A stretch of 64,000 nt of DNA, from assembly GCA_964490435.1 (NCBI GenBank), contig CAZBCF010000002.1:1-64000 (forward strand). Direction: 5' to 3'. Below the pieces are notes generated by a model. It was not told the DNA's origin and did not search any database. It was given only the letters and a program-made list of their open reading frames with translations. A program made the position numbers and the translations under genes. This DNA comes from IMCC26077 sp964490435. Lineage in GTDB: Bacteria > Actinomycetota > Actinomycetes > Nanopelagicales > Nanopelagicaceae. Of this stretch, positions 8,157 to 17,033 are shown piece after piece (position 1 is the stretch's first letter; the number at the start of each line of letters is the position of its first letter).

Positions 8157-9373
8157 TCGCCAACTTTTGTCACGGTAGCGCGTCGGAAGAAATACCCCAC
8201 GAACATCAACATGATGCAAGGAATCAGCAGCGCAATCGGAAGCCCGAAGAATCCGGCTGCGAGCGCAACGGCATTCTTCACCACAAACACAGCGAGGTTC
8301 TGAAACGCGGCTAATTGTGAAATCGCCGCGCTTGCGCCCAAATCACTCCGCTCGATTCCGCGCAGATTGAAGACTGCCCACATAAAGGAGAGGCCATATC
8401 CCCCACCGGCAAACCCGATGCCACACACAACCAATCCGAGGATGGGAGAGGAATTCGCAACAAACTTGCCAAAGATGATGCCAAGCCCCATAGAGAGCCC
8501 ACCCGCAATACCAAACACCGTGACGAGTTTCTCTAGATTGTATTTATTCTCGAGTTTGCTGAAATTGAATCGCCCGATAATCATTGCAAGAATGAAAATA
8601 AAATATGGGACAACACTCAGCGATGCATCGAGCCCGAGCTCTTCTCGTCCGTAGATCGAAGACCAGTCGGCGGTAACAAACTCTAAGATGCTGCCAAAAA
8701 GTAAGCCAAAGGCGACAATCCAATCGACCCTAAGGCTTGTAAAGAATTTCGCCAGAGCAAAGGCATCCTTCTCAGCCTCTTGAAGATTCTTGCCGAGGAA
8801 TAACGGTGATAATTTTCGAACAATCGCCATCGTGATAACTAAAACAATTGTACTCAGTATCGTGACGTGAACTTGGATTGATAGCACCTTTGCCACGAGG
8901 ATCGAAATTACAGAGGTGACGAGCGCGCCAATTGACCATACTCCCGACATCCGAGAGGCAAATCCATTCTGGATTCGCTCTTGAATCCACATCGTCTGCG
9001 TGGTTATCGATACATGGAACCCGGCGATTGCTGCGGCAATCATGATGTTCACAAAGAGAAAGAGCACCGGATTGGTGATCCACGTCGCTATGGCAATCAA
9101 GGTAAAGGTGGAACTGGCGCTGATGGTGAGGATTCGACGCACGCCATGAACGTGTACCAAATGACCCATAACTAAGAAAGCAGTCAAGGAGCCGACGGTG
9201 CCGAAGGTGAGTAGCGAACCGAACTCGGCATTACTAAGGCCAAGGTTCCGTTTGACATCAACGAACCTAGTGACCCAACTCATGATTCCTACGCCGAAGA
9301 GGAAGTGCAGGCTCGAAAAGAGTCTTCGTTGGCTTTTACTTATTACCTCAGAAGATGGTGAATTACTAATCAA
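8153..9373 (-). CDS. MFS transporter
   Basis: A 406-residue protein with about twelve hydrophobic segments, an N-terminal cytoplasmic stretch of some 15 residues, and a central cytoplasmic loop near residues 190-215 (EAEKDAFALAKFF) dividing two six-helix halves. This is the major facilitator superfamily layout. The loop between helices 2 and 3 has a weak G-x-L-x-x-x-x-G-x-R-R pattern (GHLVHVHGVRR). No substrate can be assigned. It overlaps aceE tail to tail by 4 bases. Its ATG start overlaps the stop of the thioredoxin-like gene upstream by 4 bases, so the two are translationally coupled. Confidence 0.8.
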   Translation of the reverse strand: MISNSPSSEVISKSQRRLFSSLHFLFGVGIMSWVTRFVDVKRNLGLSNAEFGSLLTFGTVGSLTAFLVMGHLVHVHGVRRILTISASSTFTLIAIATWITNPVLFLFVNIMIAAAIAGFHVSITTQTMWIQERIQNGFASRMSGVWSIGALVTSVISILVAKVLSIQVHVTILSTIVLVITMAIVRKLSPLFLGKNLQEAEKDAFALAKFFTSLRVDWIVAFGLLFGSILEFVTADWSSIYGREELGLDASLSVVPYFIFILAMIIGRFNFSKLENKYNLEKLVTVFGIAGGLSMGLGIIFGKFVANSSPILGLVVCGIGFAGGGYGLSFMWAVFNLRGIERSDLGASAAISQLAAFQNLAVFVVKNAVALAAGFFGLPIALLIPCIMLMFVGYFFRRATVTKVGD

Positions 9374-10275
9374 AATAACGCCCTCGCTAATGCACTTCTC
9401 GCCTTTGCTAATTCGGAATCGTCAGGTTCTAACATCGCAAAAAGGGACAATACCTGAATACGAACCGATTCACGTTCATCTCCGAATGTGAGTTGTATGA
9501 GATTAATCAAACGAGAAAATGCTCCAGCAACATCGCCAGATAAGAATTGAAAATCCGCAGCCAGTTTTTGAAGTGCATGATCTGAAGGATCGCGCTCTAC
9601 TCTCTCCATCACCTCCGTTCCATCATGTCCAGTGATACGCTCGAGTAACTCGATGTTTGCTAAGCCCTGAACTGCATCTTTATCATGTGGTTTCCGTGTG
9701 AGTAATTTCGTAAATTCCGTTTTAGCCCGATTTAAGTCGTTTACCGCTAATGCCCCGTACGCGGCGGTAATCTCAGGCTCTTCTGCGCTCTGTTGATCAT
9801 CGAGTCCTCGGTCCCCCTGACGCGTGGGCGCCCCATCGGGAGAGCCGGTCAAACCCTGCTTGTGAGCGAGTGCGAGCACCTTCTCGAGCAACTCCGTCAA
9901 CTGCTCTACCGGAATCACTCCCTCAAAGAGTGGGGCAACCTGCCCGGCAATCAAAGCAATCGTGGTCGGCACGCCAGTCGCGCGTAGCGCTTCGACAATT
10001 TCCGGCTCAGAATCTGCATTGACCGTCGCAAGTTGCCATTGCGTACCGCGTGCACCTTTAGAAAGTGAGGTGAGCGCGTCAACTAACGCCACACTCTCGG
10101 TGCTCCGCGGAGTCCATAAGACAACGATGACTAGTTTTCGTTTAGATATCGGGATTAGTTGTTCTACGAAGATGCGCTCGTTGGCTTCGATGACCTGACC
10201 GCTAGGAACATTTGCCGGCTGCTTCAATGAACTTAAATCAAAGGCTCGATTGAATTGACTAGGAAGCTTTGCCAT
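9370..10275 (-). CDS. CnoX/YbbN-like thioredoxin-fold TPR co-chaperone, redox-inactive
   Basis: The 301-residue protein has an N-terminal thioredoxin fold (about residues 25-130) and a C-terminal tetratricopeptide-type helical region (about 165-300), the architecture of CnoX/YbbN chaperedoxins. The usual WCxxC active site reads W54-T-P-R-S58, so both cysteines are missing. The cis-proline motif GVPTTIAL is kept. A holdase or co-chaperone role without disulfide chemistry is therefore likely, as known for several actinobacterial members. A low-complexity linker lies near residues 140-160. It is followed by the MFS gene (4-base overlap) and preceded by meaB after 13 bases. Confidence 0.82.
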   Translation of the reverse strand: MAKLPSQFNRAFDLSSLKQPANVPSGQVIEANERIFVEQLIPISKRKLVIVVLWTPRSTESVALVDALTSLSKGARGTQWQLATVNADSEPEIVEALRATGVPTTIALIAGQVAPLFEGVIPVEQLTELLEKVLALAHKQGLTGSPDGAPTRQGDRGLDDQQSAEEPEITAAYGALAVNDLNRAKTEFTKLLTRKPHDKDAVQGLANIELLERITGHDGTEVMERVERDPSDHALQKLAADFQFLSGDVAGAFSRLINLIQLTFGDERESVRIQVLSLFAMLEPDDSELAKARSALARALF

Positions 10276-10288
10276 AGCCTTATCTTAC

Positions 10289-11080
10289 CTACGAATGCGT
10301 ACTTTGAAATTCCTGATGTTGGGCGATTGCATCAAGCAATTCAGCGATACCAACTCGCTCAAGTGCGCTCACAAGTAGCACGGGCGGGCGCCAGCCATCT
10401 GCTCGTTTTGATAAATCTTGCGAACGAAGTATCTCTTGTCGCAATTTGGCTGCACCATCGCCATCTCGATCACTCTTGTTAATGACAAATATGTCAGCAA
10501 CTTCCATGATTCCCGCTTTTGCACTTTGGATATCATCTCCAGCACCCGGAGCCAAGACGACAATCGTCGTATCGACGTGATGCATCACCTCTACTTCACT
10601 CTGGCCTACACCAACCGTCTCTACTATCACGGGTGAATACCCTGCGATTGCAAGCACCGCGCTTGCCAATGGCGTTGCCTGCGCTAAGCCACCAAGATGT
10701 CCGCGCGCACTCATCGATCGAATGAACACTTCGGGATCGAGATAATGCTCCTGCATTCGAATGCGATCTCCCAGAAGCGCACCGCCAGTTAAGACCGAAG
10801 AGGGATCGACGGCCAGGACCCCAACCCGCGCTCCACGACCTCGATATGCGCCAATCAATACACCGGTCAACGTTGACTTACCCACCCCAGGGCTACCGGT
10901 GATTCCAATTCGCAATCGCTGGGAGCGGGCAAGAGCGCCGGCGCGCGAAGTTAATGCGGCGCGCTCGCCAGCAGAGAGTTCGCCATTCTCGACTGCAGTA
11001 ATTGCCTGAGCGACCAACTCCATGTGGCCAGCTTGGCCAGCTTGGCCAACAGCGAGCGCCTCGAGATTTATCTCCCCCAT
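10289..11080 (-). CDS. meaB: methylmalonyl-CoA mutase-associated GTPase MeaB, short form
   Basis: MeaB is a G3E-family GTPase that protects methylmalonyl-CoA mutase and gates adenosylcobalamin loading. The P-loop GSPGVGKS is at residues 62-69. VDPSSVLTGGALLGDRIRM and the switch region ETVGVGQSEVEV are clear, and NKSD gives the guanine-specific site. At 263 residues it is shorter than usual (about 320-330): the N-terminal helical region is reduced and the C-terminal dimerisation arm is largely missing. An internal ATG at 11023 is possible but lacks a ribosome site; GGGAGA precedes 11080. It is divergent from the epimerase gene by 31 bases, a functional pairing. Confidence 0.9.
   Translation of the reverse strand: MGEINLEALAVGQAGQAGHMELVAQAITAVENGELSAGERAALTSRAGALARSQRLRIGITGSPGVGKSTLTGVLIGAYRGRGARVGVLAVDPSSVLTGGALLGDRIRMQEHYLDPEVFIRSMSARGHLGGLAQATPLASAVLAIAGYSPVIVETVGVGQSEVEVMHHVDTTIVVLAPGAGDDIQSAKAGIMEVADIFVINKSDRDGDGAAKLRQEILRSQDLSKRADGWRPPVLLVSALERVGIAELLDAIAQHQEFQSTHS
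11025..11048. repeat. short tandem repeat, 9-bp unit, in meaB 5' end
   Basis: About 2.7 copies of TGGCCAGCT lie head to tail. The repeat is inside the meaB reading frame, where it encodes a GQAGQAG stretch in the poorly conserved N-terminus. The unit length is a multiple of three, so copy-number change would not shift the frame. Confidence 0.7.
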
Positions 11081-11111
11081 ATCTCTCCCATATCTGCCAC
11101 GATACGACTAT

Positions 11112-11543
11112 ATGAGCCCTATTGCGATTACCGGAATCCTGGCCATCGATCATGTTGGCATCGCGGTCGCCGATCTGCCCACCGCGCTTGCCTTCTACCA
11201 GACGCACTTTGCTGGGCGACTGCTTCATCAGGAGGAGAATTCCGAGCAAGGAGTGGTCGAAGCGATGGTCGACATCGGAAGTGAGCCAGGGGCGGTCATC
11301 CAACTTCTCGCTCCGCTCACACCTGAATCGACAATCGCGCGCTTCATCGAGCGAAATGGGCCAGGAATGCAACAACTGGCATTTCGCGTCACTGATGTGC
11401 GCACGGCAGCCGAACAGGCGCGTTCGCTTGGAATCCGCACCCTTTATGAGGAGCCAAAACTCGGCACAAAAGGCGCGCTGATCAACTTCTTACATCCTAA
11501 AGATTGTGGAGGCGTTCTCATCGAATTGATTGAAGTCCAGTAA
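11112..11543 (+). CDS. mce: methylmalonyl-CoA epimerase
   Basis: This VOC-fold metalloenzyme interconverts (R)- and (S)-methylmalonyl-CoA in propionyl-CoA metabolism. The 143-residue protein has IDHVGIAVADLPTALAFYQTHF at the N-terminus with the first metal histidine. Further on come EAMVDIGSEPGAVIQLLAP, GMQQLAFRVTDV with a second histidine-equivalent region, and the C-terminal FLHPKDCGGVLIELIE motif that is diagnostic for the family (metal glutamate). I start at ATG 11112; a longer frame from 11022 adds a low-complexity PAWPAWP stretch that is only the antisense of meaB. It is divergent from meaB. The mutase itself is not in the window. Confidence 0.92.
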   Translation: MSPIAITGILAIDHVGIAVADLPTALAFYQTHFAGRLLHQEENSEQGVVEAMVDIGSEPGAVIQLLAPLTPESTIARFIERNGPGMQQLAFRVTDVRTAAEQARSLGIRTLYEEPKLGTKGALINFLHPKDCGGVLIELIEVQ

Positions 11544-11565
11544 AGAGCCTCGATAAACTCGGTCA

Positions 11566-12672
11566 ATGGTGCCACAAGAGAGTAGACCTGAGCGAATATC
11601 GAACTCTGGTGAGTTTGGCGAAGTAGGGGCTCCCTTTAGCAGAACCCATCCCTTCTATTTCGGTTTCATTGCGGCACTGGGTGCCCTCGTAGCCATCACG
11701 CTAATGCGCGCATTGGCCTCAGCTAGCCAAGTCTTTGTTCTGATTGTGGTTTCACTGTTCATTGCTATGGGATTGAACCCCGCGATTGAATTCCTGCGCA
11801 GGCGCGGCCTTAGTCGTCCGATTGCGGTCGTTGTGATGCTCTTTTCCGTATTGAGTTTCGTTGCCCTTTTCTCGATTCTGATCATTCCGCCAATCGTCTC
11901 GCAAACGAATCAGCTCATCACATCCGCCCCCGATCTGATCAATCAACTCAAATCAAATCAAACCTTTGCACATTTAAATGATCAATACGGATTTCTTGAC
12001 ACATTAGAAGAGAAGACCACTTTGTGGATCAAGGATGACAAGTTCGTCCTCACTGCATTTGGTGGGCTTGTTGGAGTGGGCAAAGTGGTGCTCAATGGTG
12101 CATTCGCGGCGCTCACGATTTTGATTCTCACGCTCTACTTCATGGCATCGCTTCCGCAAATCACGAAAATCGCATACCGAATTGCGCCGGCATCACGCCG
12201 CGAACGGATTGCGAAAATCTCCGATGCAATCATCGCCCGCATTGGCACCTTCGTTGGCAGTCAAATTCTGGTTGCATTCTTCGCCGCACTCTTCATCGGG
12301 ATTGTTGCTGCGCTCCTCGGACTTCCTTACGCAATCTCTCTAGGAATGTTGGTCTTCGTCTGCGCGTTGATACCCTTGGTCGGACACTTCATTGGTGCGG
12401 CGGTAGTCACCCTCGTTGCTTTCTCACAGAGCCCGCTCAAAGGATTAATTGCTCTCCTTGCCTACATCCTCTACCAGCAAATCGAGAACTACATCATCTT
12501 TCCTCGAATTATGAAGAAGAGTCTGGCAATCCCTGGATTGGTTACGATTATTGCTGCACTCGTTGGCACCTCGCTCCTTGGTTTGATAGGAGCGCTTCTT
12601 GCGGTTCCGATAGCCGCTGCAGTGCTATTAATCATCGACGAAGTGGTATTACCGCGCGCTGATACTAAGTGA
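11566..12672 (+). CDS. AI-2E family transporter (PerM-like)
   Basis: The 368-residue protein has the AI-2E transporter layout: an N-terminal soluble tail of about 30 residues, two to three N-terminal membrane helices, a soluble middle region (about residues 110-190), and a C-terminal helix bundle. That bundle contains LVGHFIGAAVVTLVAF and the conserved YQQIENYIIFPRIMKKSLAIPGLVTI motif. The family includes quorum-signal exporters and sodium/proton antiporters, so the substrate cannot be named. It follows the epimerase gene by 22 bases on the same strand and converges on the hydrolase gene at 12686. Confidence 0.85.
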   Translation: MVPQESRPERISNSGEFGEVGAPFSRTHPFYFGFIAALGALVAITLMRALASASQVFVLIVVSLFIAMGLNPAIEFLRRRGLSRPIAVVVMLFSVLSFVALFSILIIPPIVSQTNQLITSAPDLINQLKSNQTFAHLNDQYGFLDTLEEKTTLWIKDDKFVLTAFGGLVGVGKVVLNGAFAALTILILTLYFMASLPQITKIAYRIAPASRRERIAKISDAIIARIGTFVGSQILVAFFAALFIGIVAALLGLPYAISLGMLVFVCALIPLVGHFIGAAVVTLVAFSQSPLKGLIALLAYILYQQIENYIIFPRIMKKSLAIPGLVTIIAALVGTSLLGLIGALLAVPIAAAVLLIIDEVVLPRADTK

Positions 12673-12685
12673 GTAGATAGCCGAC

Positions 12686-13420
12686 TTACTCAGAAAATTC
12701 GTACTCAGTAGGTAGTGGGTATTTCCCTGGGTTAACAATCTTCACAATCTCGTTATGTATCCGCTGTACCGATGGTTCCCCGACCCAAAGGTGCTTACCA
12801 TTAGCAACTTCGATCATTTCTAATTGGGTGAGTTTGGCGAATCTGATCCGTGCTTGCGCTGGTGGAAGGTAATCATCGAGTTCGGGAACGATTGCGATTA
12901 CCCGCCGACCATCCTTTGCCCACCATTCCAAATCGCTCTCTTCTGAGGTGCGCAGCGGTGGACTTAATAAGATTAAACCCCGCACTCGTGGATCACGAGC
13001 ATGCTTGAGAGCAAGGTCGGTACCAAAAGACCAACCCACAACCCAGATATTCGTCACTTCAGGCAACTCACGAGCAACCACGTCAATTGCTGCCTCAACA
13101 TCGAATTTCTCATCGACGCCGTTTGTGAACTCGCCCTCACTTTGACCTTGTTCACTGAGAGTGCCACGTGTGTTGAATCGGAAGATTGCAAGGTCGGCGA
13201 GAGCCGGAAGTCGATAGGCAGCCTTGCGATAGATATGGCTATCCATCATTCCGCCATGAGTTGGCAAGGGGTGGAGCAGTACCAGCGCTCCAGCAACCTT
13301 TCGGCTCTCAGGCAGCGCAAATTCACCGATGAGGGTCAGACCGTCGGAGGTGCGAAAGCGCACCGGCCAACGACGTGCTGGCAGTACCGTCGCGGCGCGG
13401 ATAACCTCTAGCCTTGTCAT
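12686..13420 (-). CDS. alpha/beta hydrolase
   Basis: A 244-residue single-domain alpha/beta hydrolase. The nucleophile elbow is G129-W-S131-F-G. An LHPLPTHGGMMDS stretch near residues 49-61 forms the oxyanion region. An acid (about D200 region, PELDDYLP) and a late histidine (GKHLW) complete a plausible triad. It resembles the short dienelactone hydrolase/KANL3-like serine hydrolases often annotated as alpha/beta hydrolase in actinobacteria. No signal peptide is seen, so it is cytoplasmic. The substrate is unknown. It is divergent from the aldehyde dehydrogenase gene at 13463 by 42 bases. Confidence 0.8.
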   Translation of the reverse strand: MTRLEVIRAATVLPARRWPVRFRTSDGLTLIGEFALPESRKVAGALVLLHPLPTHGGMMDSHIYRKAAYRLPALADLAIFRFNTRGTLSEQGQSEGEFTNGVDEKFDVEAAIDVVARELPEVTNIWVVGWSFGTDLALKHARDPRVRGLILLSPPLRTSEESDLEWWAKDGRRVIAIVPELDDYLPPAQARIRFAKLTQLEMIEVANGKHLWVGEPSVQRIHNEIVKIVNPGKYPLPTEYEFSE

Positions 13421-13462
13421 AAGAGAGTAAGTATCTCAGGAGTATCTAGGGAGAGGGCTGAC

Positions 13463-14914
13463 ATGGGTGATCTCGCGCAGTTTGCTACCTATCACCCCGC
13501 TACTGGAGAACTTTTTTCCGAATACCCGATTACTACCGACGCGCAAGTCGCAACTGCCGTGGCCCGGGCGCGCGAATCTGCTATCTGGTGGTCAGCGCTC
13601 TCATTTCGGCAACGTCGGAATATCTTGCTCAGATGGAACGCGCTACTCACCGATCGGATACACGAAGCAGCAGATTTAATCGTCGCCGAATCGGGCAAGC
13701 CTCGCAGCGATGCCGAACTTGAAGCCGCCTTCGCCTGTGAACATCTCGCCTGGGCGGCGCGGAAAGCTGAGTTCTATCTTCGGCCGCATCATCGCTCGCC
13801 TGGATTGCTGTTAGCGAATATGAGCGCTCGAGTCGACCGAGTCCCTTATGGTGTCGTCGGCGTCATTGGCCCGTGGAACTATCCGATCTTCACTCCGATG
13901 GGCTCGATTGCTTATGCGCTCGCCGCCGGTAATACCGTAATCTTCAAACCAAGTGAGTTCACGCCAGCAATAGGTTTATGGCTTGCTAAGACTCTTGCTG
14001 AAATCGTTCCAGACCATCAACTCTTGCAAGTCGTCACTGGTGCCGGAAACGTCGGTGCGAGTCTGATTGCGCACGGCATCGACAAACTCTCATTCACTGG
14101 TTCGACGGCAACTGCTAAAAAGGTCGCGGCAGCATGCGTCGAGCGAATGATTCCCTTCGTCTTAGAGTGTGGCGGTAAGGATCCAGTCATCATTGATAGC
14201 GATGCCGATCTTGAGCGCGCTGCCGATCAAGCATTGTGGTCTGGAATGGCTAATGCGGGCCAAAGTTGTATTGGCGCCGAGCGCATCTATGTACATGAGG
14301 CAGTTGCAGATCGATTCCTATCGATTCTCAAAGAGCGGGCTAGCACGCTCAAGGCAGGGGTCAACTACGGTGCAGCAACCCGACCTGCACAATTGGAAAT
14401 CATCAAACGACATGTCGACGATGCGCTCTCGCATGGTCAGCCCGTAGTCGGCGATGGCAGCGCAGTTGGTGAGCGCTTTGTTGAACCAGTAATCATCGCT
14501 AACGTTCCAGAAGATGCTCCCTCCATGCGCGAAGAGACCTTCGGTCCTGTGCTCTTGGTTAATACCGTGCGCAACATGAGCGAGGCAATCCAAAAAGCCA
14601 ATGACACACCATTTGGTCTCGCTGCCTCAGTCTGGTCGCGGCGAAACGGCGGAATGATTGCCGCGCAGTTGCACTGCGGAATGGTCTCCATTAATTCAGT
14701 ATTCACCTTTGCCGCGATGGGTTCGATGCCATTTGGTGGCGTGAAAGAGAGTGGAATGGGCAGAATCCATGGCCCTGAAGGACTTCTCGAATTCACTTAC
14801 CCGCGTTCGGTCGTACGCCCACGATTCAATCTTCCGCTCGAATTTACTTCATTTCGGCGTACCTCATTCGCCGACAAATTAATCGCAACCTTGGGTAGAA
14901 TTAGACACAAATGA
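13463..14914 (+). CDS. NAD(P)-dependent aldehyde dehydrogenase
   Basis: A 483-residue aldehyde dehydrogenase. It has the Rossmann segment VIGPWNYPIFTP with AAGNTVIFKPSE, the catalytic-glutamate motif LECGGKDP, the nucleophile in NAGQSC, and the C-terminal PFGGVKESGMGR. The sequence resembles the succinate-semialdehyde/aliphatic aldehyde group (ALDH99-like) often seen in actinobacteria, but the substrate is not certain. The length is normal. A hydrophobic-basic tail after residue 450 may allow membrane contact. Its stop overlaps the start of the next, secreted-protein gene by 4 bases (ATGA), so the two are translationally coupled even though no shared function is obvious. Confidence 0.88.
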   Translation: MGDLAQFATYHPATGELFSEYPITTDAQVATAVARARESAIWWSALSFRQRRNILLRWNALLTDRIHEAADLIVAESGKPRSDAELEAAFACEHLAWAARKAEFYLRPHHRSPGLLLANMSARVDRVPYGVVGVIGPWNYPIFTPMGSIAYALAAGNTVIFKPSEFTPAIGLWLAKTLAEIVPDHQLLQVVTGAGNVGASLIAHGIDKLSFTGSTATAKKVAAACVERMIPFVLECGGKDPVIIDSDADLERAADQALWSGMANAGQSCIGAERIYVHEAVADRFLSILKERASTLKAGVNYGAATRPAQLEIIKRHVDDALSHGQPVVGDGSAVGERFVEPVIIANVPEDAPSMREETFGPVLLVNTVRNMSEAIQKANDTPFGLAASVWSRRNGGMIAAQLHCGMVSINSVFTFAAMGSMPFGGVKESGMGRIHGPEGLLEFTYPRSVVRPRFNLPLEFTSFRRTSFADKLIATLGRIRHK

Positions 14915-16641
14915 GGTTTCGCGCACCGGTTCGGATTGTCCTCACCACTATTTTGACGGTCGCTTCAATGCTCGCCACTGCTCTGCCAAGTAAGAGCGCA
15001 ACCTTCTTCGACCTGATTCCGGGTGGTCCAGGAACACCTGGTTACTTCGGTGTCACCTTTGAAGAGCGGCAACCTGGCTTAGGTGAACTCGTCTCGGTGA
15101 TTACCAGTAACTATCCTCGTAAAGATGCGAACGAGGTTCCCAATACCTATCTCTGCTCTTCCATGGATGACCCCGAATGCAGCAAGGGCTCAGGAATCAA
15201 TGCGCAGTTGGTATTACCGCCATGCACAACAGCGGCGCAGCGGATGTGCATCGAAGGCTTAAATCTTGCAAGTGGAACCAAGGCGCTAGAGAACGCCACG
15301 CTAGATCATGAGATTCCTGGTCCGCGAACGCCCGCCGACTCCGTTACTGGTTTGCCTGCCGGTGGCGGGCCGAGTCTGTGGAACGCACCGACAGTTGCGA
15401 ACAAGGCAGGTACTAAAACCTATGGCGTCTCGGTGCGTGTGGTCTATTTCCAGAATCGCGAAGGCGTCGGCAGCGCATCAAAGCGCAACAATCCAATCTC
15501 CTTGCAATCGATGCGAGTAAGTGTCTTTCCCGTTCAAGTGGCAACGGGCAAGTACTACCAACTTGAGAGTTATGCCAGTACGAATGCCGATGGTGGAAAG
15601 ACGTATGGAATTCGCCAAACTAGTAATGATTACGACTCATTAAATGATTGCGCGTGGACTGAAATTGGCAGTTGTGGACGTTATGTCGATTTTGCAGACG
15701 ATACGCGAGTGAGTTTGACGTTGCGGATGGGCAGTGAGATGACTGGCTGGCTTTACGGCCGCATGAAAGATGTTAAGGTCGATGTCACCGCGCTTGATAA
15801 GACCTTCAACCGAATCACCATCGAGGGCGCCCCGGTTGCCGCGCCTGGAGCATATGGTGTCATCAAGAAGAGCGAATTAAAGAACAACCCTACGATCGAC
15901 GCACGCATTCGCCTTAGCAGTAATGATTTTGGCTATAACGCAATGATGAACTCTCCCTATTCGAGTGGTGGAAACTATGATCCTGTTGGGAACTTCGAAG
16001 ATTTCGCAGCATTCGAACCGATTCTCAAATCGATGCCTGATACTCGGGCACAATGGTTAATTGCCTCAGGCGCGAGCGTAAATGGATACCGCGCCCAAGT
16101 AACCGAGAAATGTTTCCAAGATAAAAGCAAACTTCTTGGAATCGTCACCACAAACGCGCTGATTTATGAGAATGGTGCGCCACAGTTCAAAGATGGCACG
16201 CTCAACTACAAAGTCGCGGGACTGCATCATCAGGCCGATGGCGTCACACTAACCCGCGGAACTTATGATCTTGCGATTCGTACCGAGACCGCGCGCTGCG
16301 TCTATGGTTTCTCAGATGCCCCAATTCAAGCATCCATCTCGGTGATTGGCGCGGATGGTCAAGAGCAGACCCTTGCTACTGAAAGCATCCGTGAGGATGC
16401 CAAGCGAGAATGGCTCTATTTGTCGGCGCAGAACTTCACCTTCTCCTCCCCCGTAATCAAAGTGAAATTGACTCAAGATAAGAAACTCACTCCGGCCACC
16501 CCCGCGCCAAAGAATGAGACTGTGGGCGCACCGAAAGCCAATGCAGTCGTGAAGACGACAATAACTTGCGTGAAGGGAAAAATCACTCGAAAGATTTCTG
16601 GGGCCAATCCCAAATGTCCAAGCGGATTCAAGAGACGCTGA
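14911..16641 (+). CDS. secreted protein of unknown function, paralogue A
   Basis: The 576-residue protein has an N-terminal signal peptide (about residues 1-29, basic then hydrophobic, ending near PSKSA) and no other membrane segment. It contains many cysteines in pairs (for example LCSSMDDPEC) typical of exported proteins. It is clearly paralogous to the protein at 21656-23512: the segments TGWLYGRMKD...LDKTF, CVYGFSDAPI and WLYLSAQNFTFSSPVIKVKLTQDKK line up. The C-terminus carries a C-x15-C tail module (C553, C569; TCVKGK...NPKCPSGF). The start overlaps the upstream dehydrogenase gene by 4 bases. The function is unknown; a cell-surface role is inferred. Confidence 0.72.
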   Translation: MRFRAPVRIVLTTILTVASMLATALPSKSATFFDLIPGGPGTPGYFGVTFEERQPGLGELVSVITSNYPRKDANEVPNTYLCSSMDDPECSKGSGINAQLVLPPCTTAAQRMCIEGLNLASGTKALENATLDHEIPGPRTPADSVTGLPAGGGPSLWNAPTVANKAGTKTYGVSVRVVYFQNREGVGSASKRNNPISLQSMRVSVFPVQVATGKYYQLESYASTNADGGKTYGIRQTSNDYDSLNDCAWTEIGSCGRYVDFADDTRVSLTLRMGSEMTGWLYGRMKDVKVDVTALDKTFNRITIEGAPVAAPGAYGVIKKSELKNNPTIDARIRLSSNDFGYNAMMNSPYSSGGNYDPVGNFEDFAAFEPILKSMPDTRAQWLIASGASVNGYRAQVTEKCFQDKSKLLGIVTTNALIYENGAPQFKDGTLNYKVAGLHHQADGVTLTRGTYDLAIRTETARCVYGFSDAPIQASISVIGADGQEQTLATESIREDAKREWLYLSAQNFTFSSPVIKVKLTQDKKLTPATPAPKNETVGAPKANAVVKTTITCVKGKITRKISGANPKCPSGFKRR

Positions 16642-16656
16642 TTTACCAGTAGTTTA

Positions 16657-16968
16657 TTAGTAGCGCGGCGCGTTGCGAGTGCGCTCGACTTTTGGCCCAC
16701 GTTTATTCCGTGAATTCCAACAGGGGGTATGCCAATGTCGTCGATTCTCGGGATCTTCAGTTGGCCAGGCAACTATATGAGGAGTTGCCATTCGAATTTC
16801 GTGATCACAACCTGGACAGCGATAGACCTTTGTTGAACTGGCTCCCGTGAGCGCACGCACGATGAAACCATCTTCTTCCCATTCGTTCGATGGTCGAGGT
16901 TCGCGGTCAGCCCCGGCTGCGTTTTCGGGGCGCGCATCCTTCGATCGATAGTTCTTTCGCGGACTCAC
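16657..16968 (-). CDS. conserved actinobacterial zinc-site small protein
   Basis: The 103-residue basic protein is of the type often annotated only as ATP/GTP-binding protein in actinobacteria. The core is VYRCPGCDHEIRMATPHIVAW, followed by RRHWHTPCW and a basic tail ending RTRNAPRY. The cysteines and histidines (CPGC, H, H, C) form a likely zinc site. No nucleotide-binding motif is visible, so the common annotation looks unfounded. The function is unknown. It is divergent from the ABC transporter genes across 65 bases, an arrangement I recall from other actinobacteria. Confidence 0.75.
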   Translation of the reverse strand: MSPRKNYRSKDARPENAAGADREPRPSNEWEEDGFIVRALTGASSTKVYRCPGCDHEIRMATPHIVAWPTEDPENRRHWHTPCWNSRNKRGPKVERTRNAPRY

Positions 16969-17033
16969 CCCCCTATTTTCGCAGGAAATTCATATTAATT
17001 CTCGCTCTTTTATTGAGATAGTAGGGTGGGGAT

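Noticed and set aside
16657..16968. ATP/GTP-binding function for the 103-residue zinc-site protein
   Set aside because: Although homologues often carry this label, no P-loop or other nucleotide-binding motif is present.
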